Source: Bidens hawaiensis (Eukaryota; Streptophyta; Magnoliopsida; Asterales; Asteraceae). Taken from it: a DNA stretch of 64,000 nt. Shown here piece by piece: positions 46,890 to 59,545 of the stretch. Position 1 is the first letter of the stretch; each line of letters begins with the position of its first letter. Made by a program: the position numbers and the translations under genes. Under the pieces are notes generated by a model that saw only the letters and a list, made by a program, of their open reading frames with translations, did not search any database and was not told where the DNA came from. Where the stretch lies: positions 1 to 64,000 of the forward strand of contig JAIQDT010005465.1 in the NCBI GenBank assembly GCA_021521415.1. The letters are read 5' to 3'.

Positions 46890-48030
46890 TGATGCTAAAT
46901 AATAAAGATACGAATTCGATCACATGGGTCGTTTGTAGCAAGACGTTAGATTAGGATAAAAAGGTTGCATATGTCAATACGATCCCATCACATGTCACGA
47001 TTTTATTATGATCTAAACTATTATTTACAACATAAGAGTTGTTTTTTTTTTCTTTTCTCAAATATATGAAGTTGATAACCGTAAAGGTTAGGCTCAGGGG
47101 TGCAAACGAGCTTAGGTCGAGCTCTGGCCCGTGAAAGATTTTTCACAAATTATTTAATAAATAATATGATTCACGAGCCGAGCTCGAGGTTTAGAAAATG
47201 AGCTAGCCTCGAGCTCTCGTGAGTCAAGTCGATCTCAAACCTAGTTGAATTCGGGCTCGGCTCGGGTCGTACGCAACCCGTAATTAAGCTAGAAATGTAA
47301 CAAACGATCGGTATTATTTGTTTGGTCTTAACAACACGCTTTTGCTTGTTTATCCATGCGAACTTGTTATATTTTAACTCGACCTTATATGAACAAATAA
47401 TGCTCGACCTCTTGAAGCCGGGTCATACCATAGCTACACCACTTCATTTGATTTCACACCATCAAACAGCCGTCCACAAAGCACTTAGACCGCCGTCTGG
47501 ACCAAAAAAGTCTAACATTGGATATTATTTGAGTCATTTGAACAATATCTTGCACCCGACCTTTTGACCAAAGGGGTTCAAAGTTTAAAATTATTGGTCT
47601 GAACAACTGATATCCGGACGATCATTCTGTTCATAAACAATCAAACTATAAAGCATTTTTTTGTCAAAACGATCGTCCGAGTGTCCGACCCCTATCCCAT
47701 GGTCGTTTGAAACAATGTTGGATTTATTTTTAACCTTCAACTCTAGCTAAACTAATAATTATTACTCTAATAAAAGCATGATTAATAACTTTGCAATTTG
47801 CATAGCACTTACTAAAAAGCAAGAGTAACAAAAAGTGTTACTAACCAACAGCATAACATAGCTAAACAAATATTGCATGCTCTCAAACAAAGCATAGATA
47901 AAAGTTAAGTCTCTTTTTTTTTCTTTTTTTTTTTGGGTGCATAGAACACATTTGTTGAAGGCATTGGCATAGATAACAGAATCACAACCAAACATTTAAA
48001 ACTCAAGTGAACTCACTATACACACACATA
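46890..48030. other. Intergenic stretch with one partial repeat
   Basis: No gene supported. 47095-47290 has GAGCTCGGCTCG/GAGCTCGAG words with an AGGGGTGCAAACGAGC start, the same family as in CAMTA intron 1. The rest is AT-rich without features I can name. Confidence 0.5.
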
Positions 48031-48034
48031 TTTA

Positions 48035-49100
48035 CCAAGACTATCAAATTTTGGTATCTAAAACAACCTTCATGAAAATCGTATATCATACGTATACATT
48101 ACTACATACATTTAACCGTATTTATTATAACGTTACAAACTATATATATACTACAATACATTCTTTCTTTTGCCCACTTGTGAGGTTTCATCAACTAACG
48201 AAAACTAAACTGCAAAACCCAAAAAATATGAAGTCCAGAGTTGACCGAAAAAGTCAACTTTCTAACCCGCTCCTTTTTCTGATAACTTGAAAATATAGAT
48301 CAAAAACTACGTGATGGTAAATGAATCGGTTTATGTATCTAAGCTCGCTCTACAAAATCAACATATCTCCACCAATAAATGTTTTTGAGTTAATGGCCAT
48401 TTCCGTCCCTGTATTTGAGGTTGCTCGATGGTTTTGGGCTTTAGTTATGCTCTTCAGGGTTATAAACAAAAAAAATAAAAAAAAACTGAATTAAACTGAA
48501 CATTAAATTGACAAATTTTCAAACTTGGACTGAATTGGCAAAAATATCAAACCACAGGGACTAAGATGACCATTAACTCAAAATTAAAAGGAGAAAGACA
48601 AAAATACCCTTAAACTAACGGCATAGCTGGATGCCGTTAGACGGATGGGACGTAATTGGCTAATATTTAAAACTATGAGGACTAAATTGACAAAATTACA
48701 AATTTTGGACTAAAGTGGCTAAAGTAGCAAACCACAATGACGAAAATGGCCATTAACTCAATGTTTTTTGTATGTACATCACATCGTCACCGTAACTAGT
48801 TTCCTGAAATAAAAGTCCATTAATAATAATAATAATAAATTATATAACAATAACAATATATTAACCTACTAAACGTACAAATAATCAGAGTAATTATTAT
48901 TACTCTGCATTTTTTAAACCAGAGTAATTATACTAAAAGAAATGAAGTGTAATAATAATTACTCTGGTTTAAAAACTGCAGAGTAATAATAATAATAATA
49001 ATAATTACTGTAGTTATTTATAAGTTTAGTAGTACGTTAAATCTAATTGTATTTGATAATAATAATAATAATAATAATAATAAACTCACAAGTAAATATT
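48035..49100 (+). repeat. Segmental duplicate of the AHK3 downstream region (copy 1)
   Basis: Matches 59950-60610: GGTATCTAAAACAACCTTC, CGTATATCATACGTATACAT, CATTCTTTCTTT, CGTCACCGTAACTAGTTTCC and AATAATAATTACTCTGG occur in the same order in both. It is interrupted at 48387-48759 by a MITE absent from the other copy. AT-rich and non-coding; contains AAT-type microsatellites near 48823, 48985 and 49060. Confidence 0.8.
48387..48759. mobile_element. MITE (GAGTTAATGGCCATTT ends) with an unoccupied duplicate site
   Basis: Ends GAGTTAATGGCCATTTCC and AAATGGCCATTAACTC are inverted repeats; ATGTTTTT flanks both sides, and the homologous site at about 60285 has a single ATGATTTTT. A duplication of about 8-9 bp suggests a Mutator-like or hAT origin. 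About 373 bp, no coding. Confidence 0.75.
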
Positions 49101-51170
49101 ATGAAATTTATAAATATATTTTGTAGTTTTATAAATTACCTTATTACAATTTATGTGACAGCTTGTCTAGTTTAATTAGCTTAATTATGTACTCATATCA
49201 TCAATATAAAATATCATTACTTAGAAAAAAAAAGTAAAATAATAATAAAAAAATAAGTTTTATGAACATATTCTTTACTAGTACTATGGTAAAGGTGGTT
49301 TACAACTTTACATAGGGGGGCCATTTAATAAAAATCCAATCTTTTATTTTTTCATTAAAAAGTACTATATATATTTTTCTCTTTTTAATTAAATAATATT
49401 GTATTATTCCTTCATCGTTATCGTTTCTCTTTCATTCACTCAAAACCACTTTTAAAATGTAATAAAAAATTATATTATGTGATCAGTAACTTTTCAAATA
49501 TACAGAAAAATTACTGCATTTCTCAATACTTCACTCATAACACCCTAAACCACTCCCTATATTATAAAAACTTCACTCATATTGAATTTGAATGCTATAA
49601 AATAAGAGAGAAAAAACATTTACCCGTCCTTTTTCATAAAAAAACAAAAAAAAGTTTATGAACATATTCTTTACTAGTCCTATGGTAAAGGTGGTCTACC
49701 AGGGGATCATTTCTTGTCTCTTTCTTGTCCATTTCTATGGCTAGATTGTAACAAGACCTCCAACCGTCTTTCTTTCTCTCTGATCATTTTTGTCTTTTTC
49801 TCTGTAGATGCGACAATCTTTAGTCTCGGGTTGGTTTACTTTATATGTAACTAGTATTTATATCCCGTGCGTTGTGGTGGAGCCGTTAAAACTAATTTTG
49901 TGTTTGTAATTAGAAATGTTTATAAAGCCTCCAAATTACATATTTCCCCGATGTTATATTTAATTACATATTTCCCTTCTAGTATGCAATTAACCCTTAT
50001 CCTTTTCAATTTACAATACCCTAGTGAAAAAAGCAATTATCTCTTACATATTCACGCATCAGAGAACAAACACAGCGAACACAACAAACATGATAGAGCA
50101 ACAGTTCACCTATGTTCCGTTCGTTTACAATCCTAATTATAATGTTAGTATGTTGAGAGAAGAGAAGCTTTTTTATTTTCTTAATGTTTTAAATTATAAT
50201 ATCACTTGTTGCTCGCTTACCTATTATCCAGATATAGTTCGGTTTGTGTTATATATAAAAGGATCAACGTATATCACTTTAAAACTATATTTCTCTAGTA
50301 ATAATCTAAATTAAAAAAGTTTAAGATGTATGGGTTAATATATGTGATTTTTAGATAATTAAATTATTAAGTTAAAATATATGGTATATTTGAGGAAGGT
50401 CATATTTTCCATCAACCTAACAACAAAGAAACTAAATGGGCTCTAAGACTAAAACCGCAAATCTGCAATACATGCATATGCGAGCCAATGTCTATGTAAT
50501 CACACAAAAATGGTGTAAATCATATAACATTAACAAATATTAACACAACTCAAGGGACACGACAAGGAGAACGTACACCTAACAAAAAAAACAATTTTTT
50601 AATGTCCGGAGGTGGTCCCGTAAGGGATCATTTTTTGTCTCTTCTCTCGTACGATCGTGCGACCTATTATGATAATGACCTCTAACAATTTCTTAATGTG
50701 ACAGTTTTTGTCTTTTCCTATGTAGATGTGTCTGCCTTAAAGTGAAATAACATCTTTTTAACGAAAGAATATATACTTGTGGCCTAAACATTATTTATTT
50801 TCACCCGTCTCACCCGCCACACTGGTGCTTCTATCAGTGTGAACCTGCTTCCACCAACATCGTTTCATCACACAAGCAACTCCTTCTCTCTTCACATGTT
50901 CCACACATTGTGTTTGAGACACTTTTATCCCAACTATCATGTGTGGATTGGTAACTAATTTATTTAAATGTTGTGTGAATATTTGGTTTGATAATTGGTT
51001 ACTTAATACAGTACTTCTTTATATGATTTAGTTAAGCAATGGATGTGGTGAAAATTTTAAGATAAAGGTTAGGTTTTGGTGAAAATTTTAAGATAAAGGT
51101 TAGGGTTTTGGCTGTATAGAATCTAAATGTCGATGCTTAGTATTTAGTTACCAAATTTACGAATGATTGT
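49101..51170. other. Intergenic AT-rich region with repeats
   Basis: No gene supported. A 45-bp direct repeat (ATGAACATATTCTTTACTAG) occurs at about 49262 and 49656. 49700-49830 and 50310-50735 hold copies of the dispersed repeat at 21412. The short open frames at 49867-50314 have no recognisable protein pattern. AGATAAAGGTTAG repeats near 51060-51100. Confidence 0.5.
50310..50735 (-). repeat. Inverted copy of the 21412-21815 repeat
   Basis: Reverse complement gives GACACATCTACATAGGAAAA, CACATTAAGAAATTGTTAG and GTGTACGTTCTCCTTGTCG, matching the first copy over about 400 bp with substitutions. The two copies are about 29 kb apart. Confidence 0.65.
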
Positions 51171-51628
51171 AACGCCCTAAGCCAGGAGTCATGAAAGTTG
51201 GGTTTACACATGCACATAGCTCTTGAACTTCGATTCTAGACCATTGAACGCGAAACTACAATTGTGGAGGAAGCTTGCGCATAAAAAACAATAGATCAGA
51301 AGAAATACTATTTTGGGCTCGATACAGTTAACTTTTCAAATTAACGTCAATAAAAGTATTTAAAACACAAAGGGTAGCAAAATATGTGACTTGTAATAAT
51401 GTGTATAGTGTTAGACTATGTTTAAAACATCAAAAGATAACAAATAGCAACAACAAAAACATAGCATCTCATCAGTCGTGGTACGATAGCGACAACAAAC
51501 ATAACTACATCTCACTAGTCGTGGTATGATAGCCAACTACAACAGAATAATATGTGCAGGTGGGACATGCAATAGTAGTTACAAAAGGTTAGACTATGTA
51601 ATGAATCAAAGAACTAAGCCTCGAGTCC

Positions 51629-52309
51629 TTATAAGGCGTGTTGAAGCTGTTGCACAACTTCTAGTAGGTTGTTGACTTGGTCAACATTCTCCACTCTTCC
51701 CTGTAGTTGTAGCTGATGCTGGAAGTTGTGGATCTGTTCTCCGAGTTCGTTGAGTCGATGGCGCACGACCATCTCGAGGAGGTCAATGATAGGGTTCACC
51801 ACCCCCACCACCGCTAGCAGCAGCATTATTTCCGCCCTCAAGCTCATCAACATCAACGTGACCCTCAAAAACGTCGAGTATTCCTACTTCAAGTGCACCA
51901 TCATCACCAGCACCACCAAACGCCCAATTAGTAAGCACAGACATCCCCTCAAAATAATTATCTGAATCAGCAATCCCCTCAAAAGGATCTGCATCTGGAT
52001 CTGGATCCTGAAAAGGTTTTATTTTGTCAAAAACATCGACTCTCTCTTCAAACGCGCCAGGAAACAGGATCTGATGAATGTCATTGACGTTCACGAACGT
52101 CTCATGGCCATCATCAGCAGCACACCATAAAATGGATTCCATTCAGCAAAAGGATTGACAAACTCTAGGTCGTCTGGGTTAGGAAACAATTGGGTGGCGA
52201 TGAGAGGGTTCCATTCAGCAGCAGGCGGGAGAAGAACTTCGTTGATAAGATCAAATTCGTCAGGAATTACTAAAATCAGAGAAAGTTCGGAATGTTGTTG
52301 AACTAGCAC
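51629..52309 (-). pseudogene. Acidic gag-like frames, probably retroelement remnant
   Basis: Three overlapping reverse-strand frames (52309-52091, 52142-51783, 51868-51629) encode in series PPAAEWNPL and DDLEFVNPFAEWNP, then an Asp/Glu-rich stretch (PFQDPDPDADPFEGIADSD), then a helical segment (VVRHRLNELGEQIHNFQHQL). Successive frame changes suggest one broken reading frame. A sequence like an LTR start (TGTAACGCCCTAAGCC) lies at about 51175 and the composition resembles gypsy gag N-termini, but no diagnostic motif is present. Confidence 0.35.
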
Positions 52310-53306
52310 TAGCGGTTAAGGATTTCCGGAAGCATTAAAATAGTCATCCCACCAGCGGCTGGTTGCATGGTGGTGATTCGGAACTAACTTCCGTTTCCTC
52401 CAGGATGCGAAGATAGGAAATACGACAACACTATGTAGTTTGACATGTCAATTACATAGTTAATGGGAGTTGTGGCGGGCACGTGTGTTGCACGTTGGTT
52501 ACCGGCAACCGGTTGTCTCTCGAATGACACTGTAGCTTTTGACCCAGAATTACCCATTTTATTTACCAATTTTGACTTTTTTCTTTTTACCTTGAAACCC
52601 TGACTTTTAGGGGTAACGAAGATCTTGGAGGTTGTTGTAATAATCATGTAATCACGATTTTTAACTAAAGTTGTAATAATACCGTAAACATGGTTTGTTT
52701 GGTGGTTCATTGCTTAGCTTACGGAATAACCGCAAGTCGTCTTGTTAATTACTTCCCGTCCCACCCAATCTACCCGACTCGCATAAGTTTTACCGGTCTT
52801 ATCATTAGATTCTCAGCTTTTTTTATGGTATGGTTTTCCAGCTTCGGTCCTCCGTCGTCATGCAATCCACCGTTGTCAAATTACGTCTTAGCATCTTAAA
52901 TGACCCAACACACCCGAGTGTGTTGTTTAAAACTAATACATGTGATCTTTCAACTATGTAAAACTTCGAAACACCCAACCGCCCCCTTCTCATACAATTC
53001 TCGATCCCTGGCTCGGCTACTTTCGAGATTCCTTTTTTTTATTGATCCGAGCTCAAGTAGCTCACGTCACGTGTGCCTTGGCTCATTTGCACCCCAGTGG
53101 TGATTAGAAAACTAACAAGACACGCTAAATTGAAAACAATCGAGCTCATTGATGTTGCAAATGAATTTGAAATGCAAATGGAGGTTTAAATACGCATTTC
53201 ATACTCTTTTTTTCTTGTTCCGCCTAAAATGTAAGAATATTTCAAAGTCATTTGTCTAACAATATTAAGCTAAGACTGATTTGTGAGCTATTTGATAATT
53301 AGACTT
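52310..53306. other. Intergenic stretch, second copy of the 45.7-kb segment
   Basis: 52590-52890 is a diverged copy of 45716-45990 (GGTTTGTTTGGTGGTTCA, CGCAAGTCGTCTTGTTA, TGTCAAATTACGT). 52980-53100 has CGAGCTCAAGTAGCTC-type repeat sequence ending TTTGCACCCCAG. No gene supported; the reverse frame at 52384-52710 has no recognised motif. Confidence 0.5.
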
Positions 53307-53311
53307 GGGTA

Positions 53312-53714
53312 TGTTAGAATAAATATATTTTATATATATTTATATATGGCCCTTATAATTATTTATTTTATTATTGATCATTGATCTAAATAACCTTATG
53401 TTTATAACTGGTAAATCCTTGATGGACGGAATTACCCTTACTAACATTAATAGGGTTTCCCCTTGGGTGTATATATAGAGAGCTTACTAGAGAGGTTAAT
53501 AACGAATGATGAATAATAACACCATAAGATTCATCCCCTACCTCTCTCTCTCAAATCGTGTTCATCAAGAACACCTAATCTCCATCCTAACCATACACCC
53601 TAAAGGGGAACTCGATCAGATTAAGAAGATGTCAATCTCAAACATCACTGGATTATCAGGTATTACATATTTCCTTGTTTCCATTATATCATCGATTATA
53701 GAAACTGATCAACA
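53312..53714 (+). repeat. 5' LTR of the 53.3-kb element
   Basis: TGTTAGAATAAATATATTTT start, CTGATCAACA end; TATATATAGAGAGC near 53471 is a plausible promoter TATA. Two bases separate it from the primer site. Confidence 0.95.
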
Positions 53715-54106
53715 TGTGGTATCAGAGCATGATGTTGATTAATCAGTTTCTTCGATGTCCATAAAAACTGGAATTAAAATAGGAAACGAGTTTTTGATTA
53801 AAACCCTTATGTTTACGGTTTTGATCATCATCATAAAACTGATTGGATCTGATGTTCGTATTACTTCTAACGAATTGTTAGGTCTGATTAAAACCTGTTC
53901 ATTATAAAAACCTGATTATTTTCGAAATCTGTTTTACAAAACTTTCAGATTTCGATTCCAGTATTAAATCTGATAATATAATCGAAAACAGTTTCGTAAA
54001 ATTCTTGAAACTGTTCTTGTTTTTTTTTTTTTTTTTTCGAAGATGTTCTTGAAGAACATCATAATTTTCGAAAACTAACCTTAATTAGGATTAACTTGGG
54101 AAAATG

Positions 54107-54425
54107 AAATCTGTTAAAGAGATAATATTATCTCTAAGTTTAATTTCAAAATCTTTTAAATAAAATAAAAAATATAATTTTGAAATCTTATTAAAATTAG
54201 AGATAATCTAAAACTTTAAAGAAATAATATTATCTCTAAGTTTAATTTCAAAATCTTTAATATAAAATAAAAGATATAATTTTGAAATCTTATTAAAATT
54301 AGAGATAATCTAAAACTTTAAAGAGATAATATTATCTCTAAGTTTAATTTCAAAATCTTTTAAATAAGATAAAAGATATAATTTTGAAATCTTATTAAAT
54401 TTTGAGATAATCTAAAACTTTATAA
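54107..54425 (+). repeat. Three tandem 102-bp repeats with a palindromic core
   Basis: Units start near 54118, 54220 and 54322. Each holds AGAGATAATATTATCTCT (one base changed in unit 2), an 18-bp perfect palindrome, followed by AAGTTTAATTTCAAAATC and AATTTTGAAATCTTATTAAA, which can pair with each other. Confidence 0.9.
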
Positions 54426-54489
54426 CAGAATCTCCCAAATCCCTTAAAATTAGGAAAAGGTTATCAGGTTGATTATTCTTTTCGAATTC

Positions 54490-55050
54490 TGCTAATGTTG
54501 CGAATCAAGGCATCTATTCGCAACAACTGGACTCTAATCGCAACAAATGAAATGTTGCGAAATCGCATGATGTTGCGAGAATTACATATTATCTTGCGAG
54601 TAACATGTTGCGAATGTCCACTAATTATGTTGCGATCAGAACCTAGCATCACAGAATGTTGCGAAGGGACATATGTTGCGAAAAGTCACTAATGTTGCGA
54701 ACCTTAAGATGTTGCGTATTACTTAAGATGTTGCGACGAGCTAATTTTGCAAGATGTTGCGAGTATTACCTATTGATGTTGCGATCAGCCCATAAAATCA
54801 CAGGATGTTGCGAGTACTCTTAATCGCAACAATTATGTTGCGAGTGCTTTAAATCGCAACAATGCTGATTACATCACAACAACTCCATTCGCAACATCTC
54901 TCATAACAACATCATTCGCAACATCTCTTATAAAACATCAATCGCAACATTACTTATGACTGCACTGTTCGCAACATCTAAAATCCCCTAACCAAATTCG
55001 CAACATCACTTCGAAGAAATCGCAACTTTACTTATATCTTACATGTTGCG
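54490..55050. repeat. Dense cluster of TGTTGCGA / TCGCAACA words
   Basis: Fourteen exact TGTTGCGA and nine exact TCGCAACA in about 560 bp, plus near matches. Forward words dominate to about 54850 and reverse words from 54850 to 55020, so the two halves could pair. Spacers between words are unrelated to one another, so this is not a simple tandem repeat. Confidence 0.9.
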
Positions 55051-55089
55051 AAATGATCAGAAACCCTTATATATAACCTAACTGATTAA

Positions 55090-55600
55090 GGGGCCCTGCT
55101 CCGTTAAATTACTTAACTTAAATAACACTTATAGTTCACTTCTGCCCAACGGTGATGTGTAACCTAATATTGTTATTTAAGTCTAATTAAGTATGTCACT
55201 TAAAAGTGTATGTCCTAACGTTATCAGACATTCGCATGACTTTAGTTTTGCTTAACTTAAACAACACTTCATGAGTTCACTTCTGCCCAATGGTGATGTG
55301 GTAGCTTATCAAAGTTGTTTTAGTCTAACTAAGCATAGTCATCTAAAAGATGAGTATCCTAAAATTGCTAGATACTCAAATGACATTAACTTTGCCTTAA
55401 ATACCTTAAATGTCTCAATTCTGCCCAACGGTGATTTGTTACATTTATGTATTGCAAACTTACCTTGTGCATAACAACTTGATTGTTCCAATTCTGCCCA
55501 ACGGTGATTTGTTACAATTATTTTCGCACAAGAATTTTATACTTAAATAATACATTTTCTGCCCAACGGTGATCTATTTTATTTAAGTATAATAAAATTA
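55090..55600 (+). repeat. Array of five hairpins with a conserved 17-nt loop motif
   Basis: TTCTGCCCAACGGTGAT at 55140, 55281 (one base changed), 55419, 55492 and 55557. Each copy sits between pairing arms: 55111-55127 with 55171-55192; 55251-55265 with 55314-55333; 55389-55413 with 55441-55460; 55464-55486 with 55514-55532; 55537-55550 with 55579-55592 (14 bp perfect). Stem sequences differ while pairing is kept. Confidence 0.8.
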
Positions 55601-58239
55601 ATTTTGGTGTTATACTTAAAATTATCACATCTTCATAATGATCCTTACATTAATGATCCTTCATTAATGATCCTAATTTCAGTCTGCCTTATTAGATTAC
55701 CCATAACATAAATCACTCTAAAATTCTTCTATAAAGTTTGAATCTCAAACCTAAATCATCCATTCTTATTACAAAACCTAAGAAGAGTTTTGCTTCTAAA
55801 AGGGTCTTATAAAATTTGCCCTTTTGAGTCTTGATTATCCTTAAAGACTTGAAATTCTTACTGCTCATTCTGATAAAAGTATTACAGAAAAACACTTGAG
55901 CATAATCAGTGGGATAAATAAATATGTCTCTTATGATAATCAAGAACTCCTTACATGATTCCTATCAGGTGAGCAATTACGGATTCTAAAATTCCTAAGA
56001 CTAACGTTTTTTTTTTCTATGGAAATAATAGAATCAAAACAATTCCTAAGATGCATGCAAAACACTCTAATTCTAAATAAAAAGGTTAATTGGCATTTGT
56101 GAATACATCCTAATATTTAATTCCATGACCCATAAACTGAGAGCTTATACATGGAACTTAATGAAGTCTTTTCAGTGTATTACTTTTCCACCAGTACAAT
56201 TAGATGCCTTAAGAATCAACTATAACACTCAGAAGTACTAAAGGAAACTGAGTGTGTTGCTAGCAATATATGTACAGGAAAAGGAATGCCTAAAATTGAA
56301 AATCAAATGTTATTCACCTTACTACCACTAAACCTTAAAAGAGGATAGTTCTAAAGACTTGAAACAAAATACAAGTACTGCTTCCAGCTCTAAGTTCTCA
56401 AAGGGAAAGTCTCACTGCAAAATCATGCCATTAGACTAGGCACGAGCAAAGAGACTATCCATACCTCAAGGGAACAGTTGGCTAAGAAAGGTAGTTACCA
56501 ATTAATGATATTTAACTCCACTAATATTAATATCCCTATTAACACATGTTAGTTGAGTTTAGTTTTATACGTTTCCTTATCAGAAATCGATAATAATTAA
56601 GATGAGAGTCAGTGACTCATTTAGTGTTAAGGTTGTAAGAACCATAAAAGCTGTTTTGTATTAAGCTTTATGATACCTTAAACATTCTAGAGTTTACTCA
56701 GAATTTAGTATCAATACTAAAGCTACATTTTGACAGTTATAAGGTTTTAAATGACCAAAACAAAGTCACTACTAACTAAAACTATCATATTATCGGTCGT
56801 TATTATCTGAATAGAAACCTTATAAGATAAAACTAAGCGATGCTACAAATTTCACAACCTTTTGTTATCATAGAAATGAGAATTTAACAAAAGATAAATG
56901 AGACTTACGTACTTCATCCATTAAGACCAAAATTTTCATGAGAAATCATGACTCGGTTGACAAAGGATGAATCGCCATTAAATCTCATTCTTAGTGATTT
57001 GAAAGCATGTGTTAAATGCCCTAAATATAAACTGGATAAAGGGAGTAAGTGAGGTCCACCATAAGTTATAATTCACTGCTATTAGTGGAGCTTAGAAGAA
57101 TATCAACTTGTATCTAATCTGTTTCCTACTGGACAAGTTCTTTAAAGAAATCAATTCATATATACTTATCAGTATTCCTTCTAAATATGTCCTTAAAATT
57201 TCTTATGAAATATGGACAATAAGGAAATCAAGTCTAAAATGTATGAAAGTTTCCTATGACATGAATCGCCAAAACTTGTATGGACTTTTAGAGGCCTAAA
57301 AGATCAGTGGGAGCACTGAGTGTCCTTATATGCAAGAGATGGGGGAGAAACAACTTAATCTACCTCATAAAACATCCCTTGTATAAGACACTGCTCCATT
57401 ATATCTTGTCTCCTTAACATTTAATGCTACTCCTAACAAATTTTGTTGGATACCTAAATATGGGAAAACTTAGATTTCTTACCAAGACTAATTAATATAA
57501 TCCTCAATTAGAATTTATTGGTCTTCTGATGTTGACCCTAAGCATGCTGAATTCTTACATATTTCTAAGGTCAGTAGGAGCAGTAAAAGTCCTTATCATA
57601 ACTTGGCTAAGTACAAGACGCGGGGGGAGAGATTGTCGCTTACTTTAACTCCGATTACACCTCTTGTACACCATACTGCACCAACTCTTACATACTTAGA
57701 AACTAATATTGCTCCTAATATACCTGAAAATATGAAACTCCTTATAAACCCAATAATCAACTCAGGAGGTCATCTAGGTCTCAAAGGCCTACTAACTTTG
57801 ATGATTATGTACCCTACCTGACTAAAGATTAAATGGATTTTGGAAGGTTTAATGATCCTACCTCTTCTAATTAAACCATTAGTATCAATCAATCTTCTAA
57901 AATAGTATAACGTTTGGGATTTGGTTGAATTACCTAAAAGGTAGTCATTACTAAACTAAATCTGAATGAATAACGTTAATACACTAAAGGTATGATTGAT
58001 TGATAAAGGTATACTCAAGAGGGAATAAATTATCAAAGAACCTAGTTCCTTGTCTTACAAAAGGTTACTTTGAGGATCATCACTGTTCTAGTAGCTTATA
58101 ATAATTTAGAGCTACATTACATGAACATTAAAACAACTTTCCCTAACACTGGCCTACATGTTCGTAAAATAACCTGTAAGTTCTAAACTGAAGGTTAAGA
58201 ACACTTAGTTTGTAAGTCAATAAAATCCATGTATGGGTT

Positions 58240-58700
58240 GATGCAAGAATCAATAATGAAATCATAATGCAACTCTCTTCATCAAGAACTAAGTGGATTG
58301 ATTTACCTACCTCAAGATGAGTGGGAGCAACTAATGTAAACTTGTCCTTATATAGATGACATTCTTTTGACAAGTATATGTTACATGAGTCAAAGTATTG
58401 TTAACGCATATCTTGACCTAATCAATCTCGGAGATACCTCTTATTTAATAGTTATCAAAATACACCGAGATAGACTCATTAGTTTTATATGTTTTACATG
58501 AAACGGGTCCTTACACTTGTAACATACAATATTGCTCTCCTTTAGAGGCTAATAGGATAAATGAGATTATTTCCTTATGCATCATTAATTAGATGCCTTA
58601 AGAAGGTTCAAATCTATACTCGTTTAGATATTGGTCACATTGCTAAACACTAGACTAATTATTTCTATTGTGAAGCATCTGATAAAATATCACAATATCT
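58240..58700 (+). pseudogene. Degenerate copia reverse transcriptase/RNase H fragment
   Basis: The catalytic stretch YIDDILLTS (58349) and, about 225 bp on, PYASLIRCLKK and TRLDIGHIAKH correspond to the YVDD box and the TRPDIAFAV region of copia pol. Several stops and frame changes lie between them. Confidence 0.75.
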
Positions 58701-59545
58701 CTAAGAAACGAGACACAATAATTTAAAGAAGAAGAAGTGAGAACTAAAAAAACGGTTGACTACTAATATTCTAACTTTGTCAACTTCTGGGTATATCCTT
58801 ATGTCAGCAGACATTACTATCTCATGAAGGAGTCCTAACTAACTGATAACAACGACCTAAGTTATAATGACATAATATGTTGCTGATCATAACGCAACGT
58901 GTCACTAAATGTTGTTGGAAAACTTTATCAGTTGACTCATAATTTATTAACTTCATATAAATCCAATATTGAAGACTTATTGTGATAAAGTCAGCTACCC
59001 TTATTTCTTGAACAGTAACAGTTCAAGCGGGGCTGCATTAGAATTCGATACAAGTCTAAATTATTGTTCGCTTATGACTTAAGAACAAATAGAGGAAACT
59101 AAACTTTTGTATCGAATGCATTCATGATATGCTTATGGATCCACTAATTAAAGGTCTGTCACCCATAAGTCTCCTAAATGGCCAATAATAGAGACGGGTT
59201 TTACCAATGACCAAGCGCAACTGCGTATCGTACTATGAATGATTAATTATTAATTTTTCCTCATACGTTGAAAATTTGTTTTGTCTCTAAATACGTTCAT
59301 GCATGCCTAAAGACGTATAGACACTAATTATACAAATCAACGGTAAGGGCTTATTTGTCAATTTGATCCTAAAGTTAGGTTTTAAATTTGAGTTGTAGTA
59401 TGATTAATGGGGGTCCTGAGTCGAATATTGATTCAACGACTGTATTTCTCTGCTGCAATTTAGGTTTAGAACTAAAATGAGTATTAACCTCTGATCAGAC
59501 TAATCTAATGCTCATAATAAATAATTACTAGGCCAAGTGGGAGAA

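Noticed and set aside
54490..55050. CRISPR-like array in the TGTTGCGA cluster
   Set aside because: Repeat word is only 8 bp, spacing is irregular and orientation mixed, and the host is a plant.
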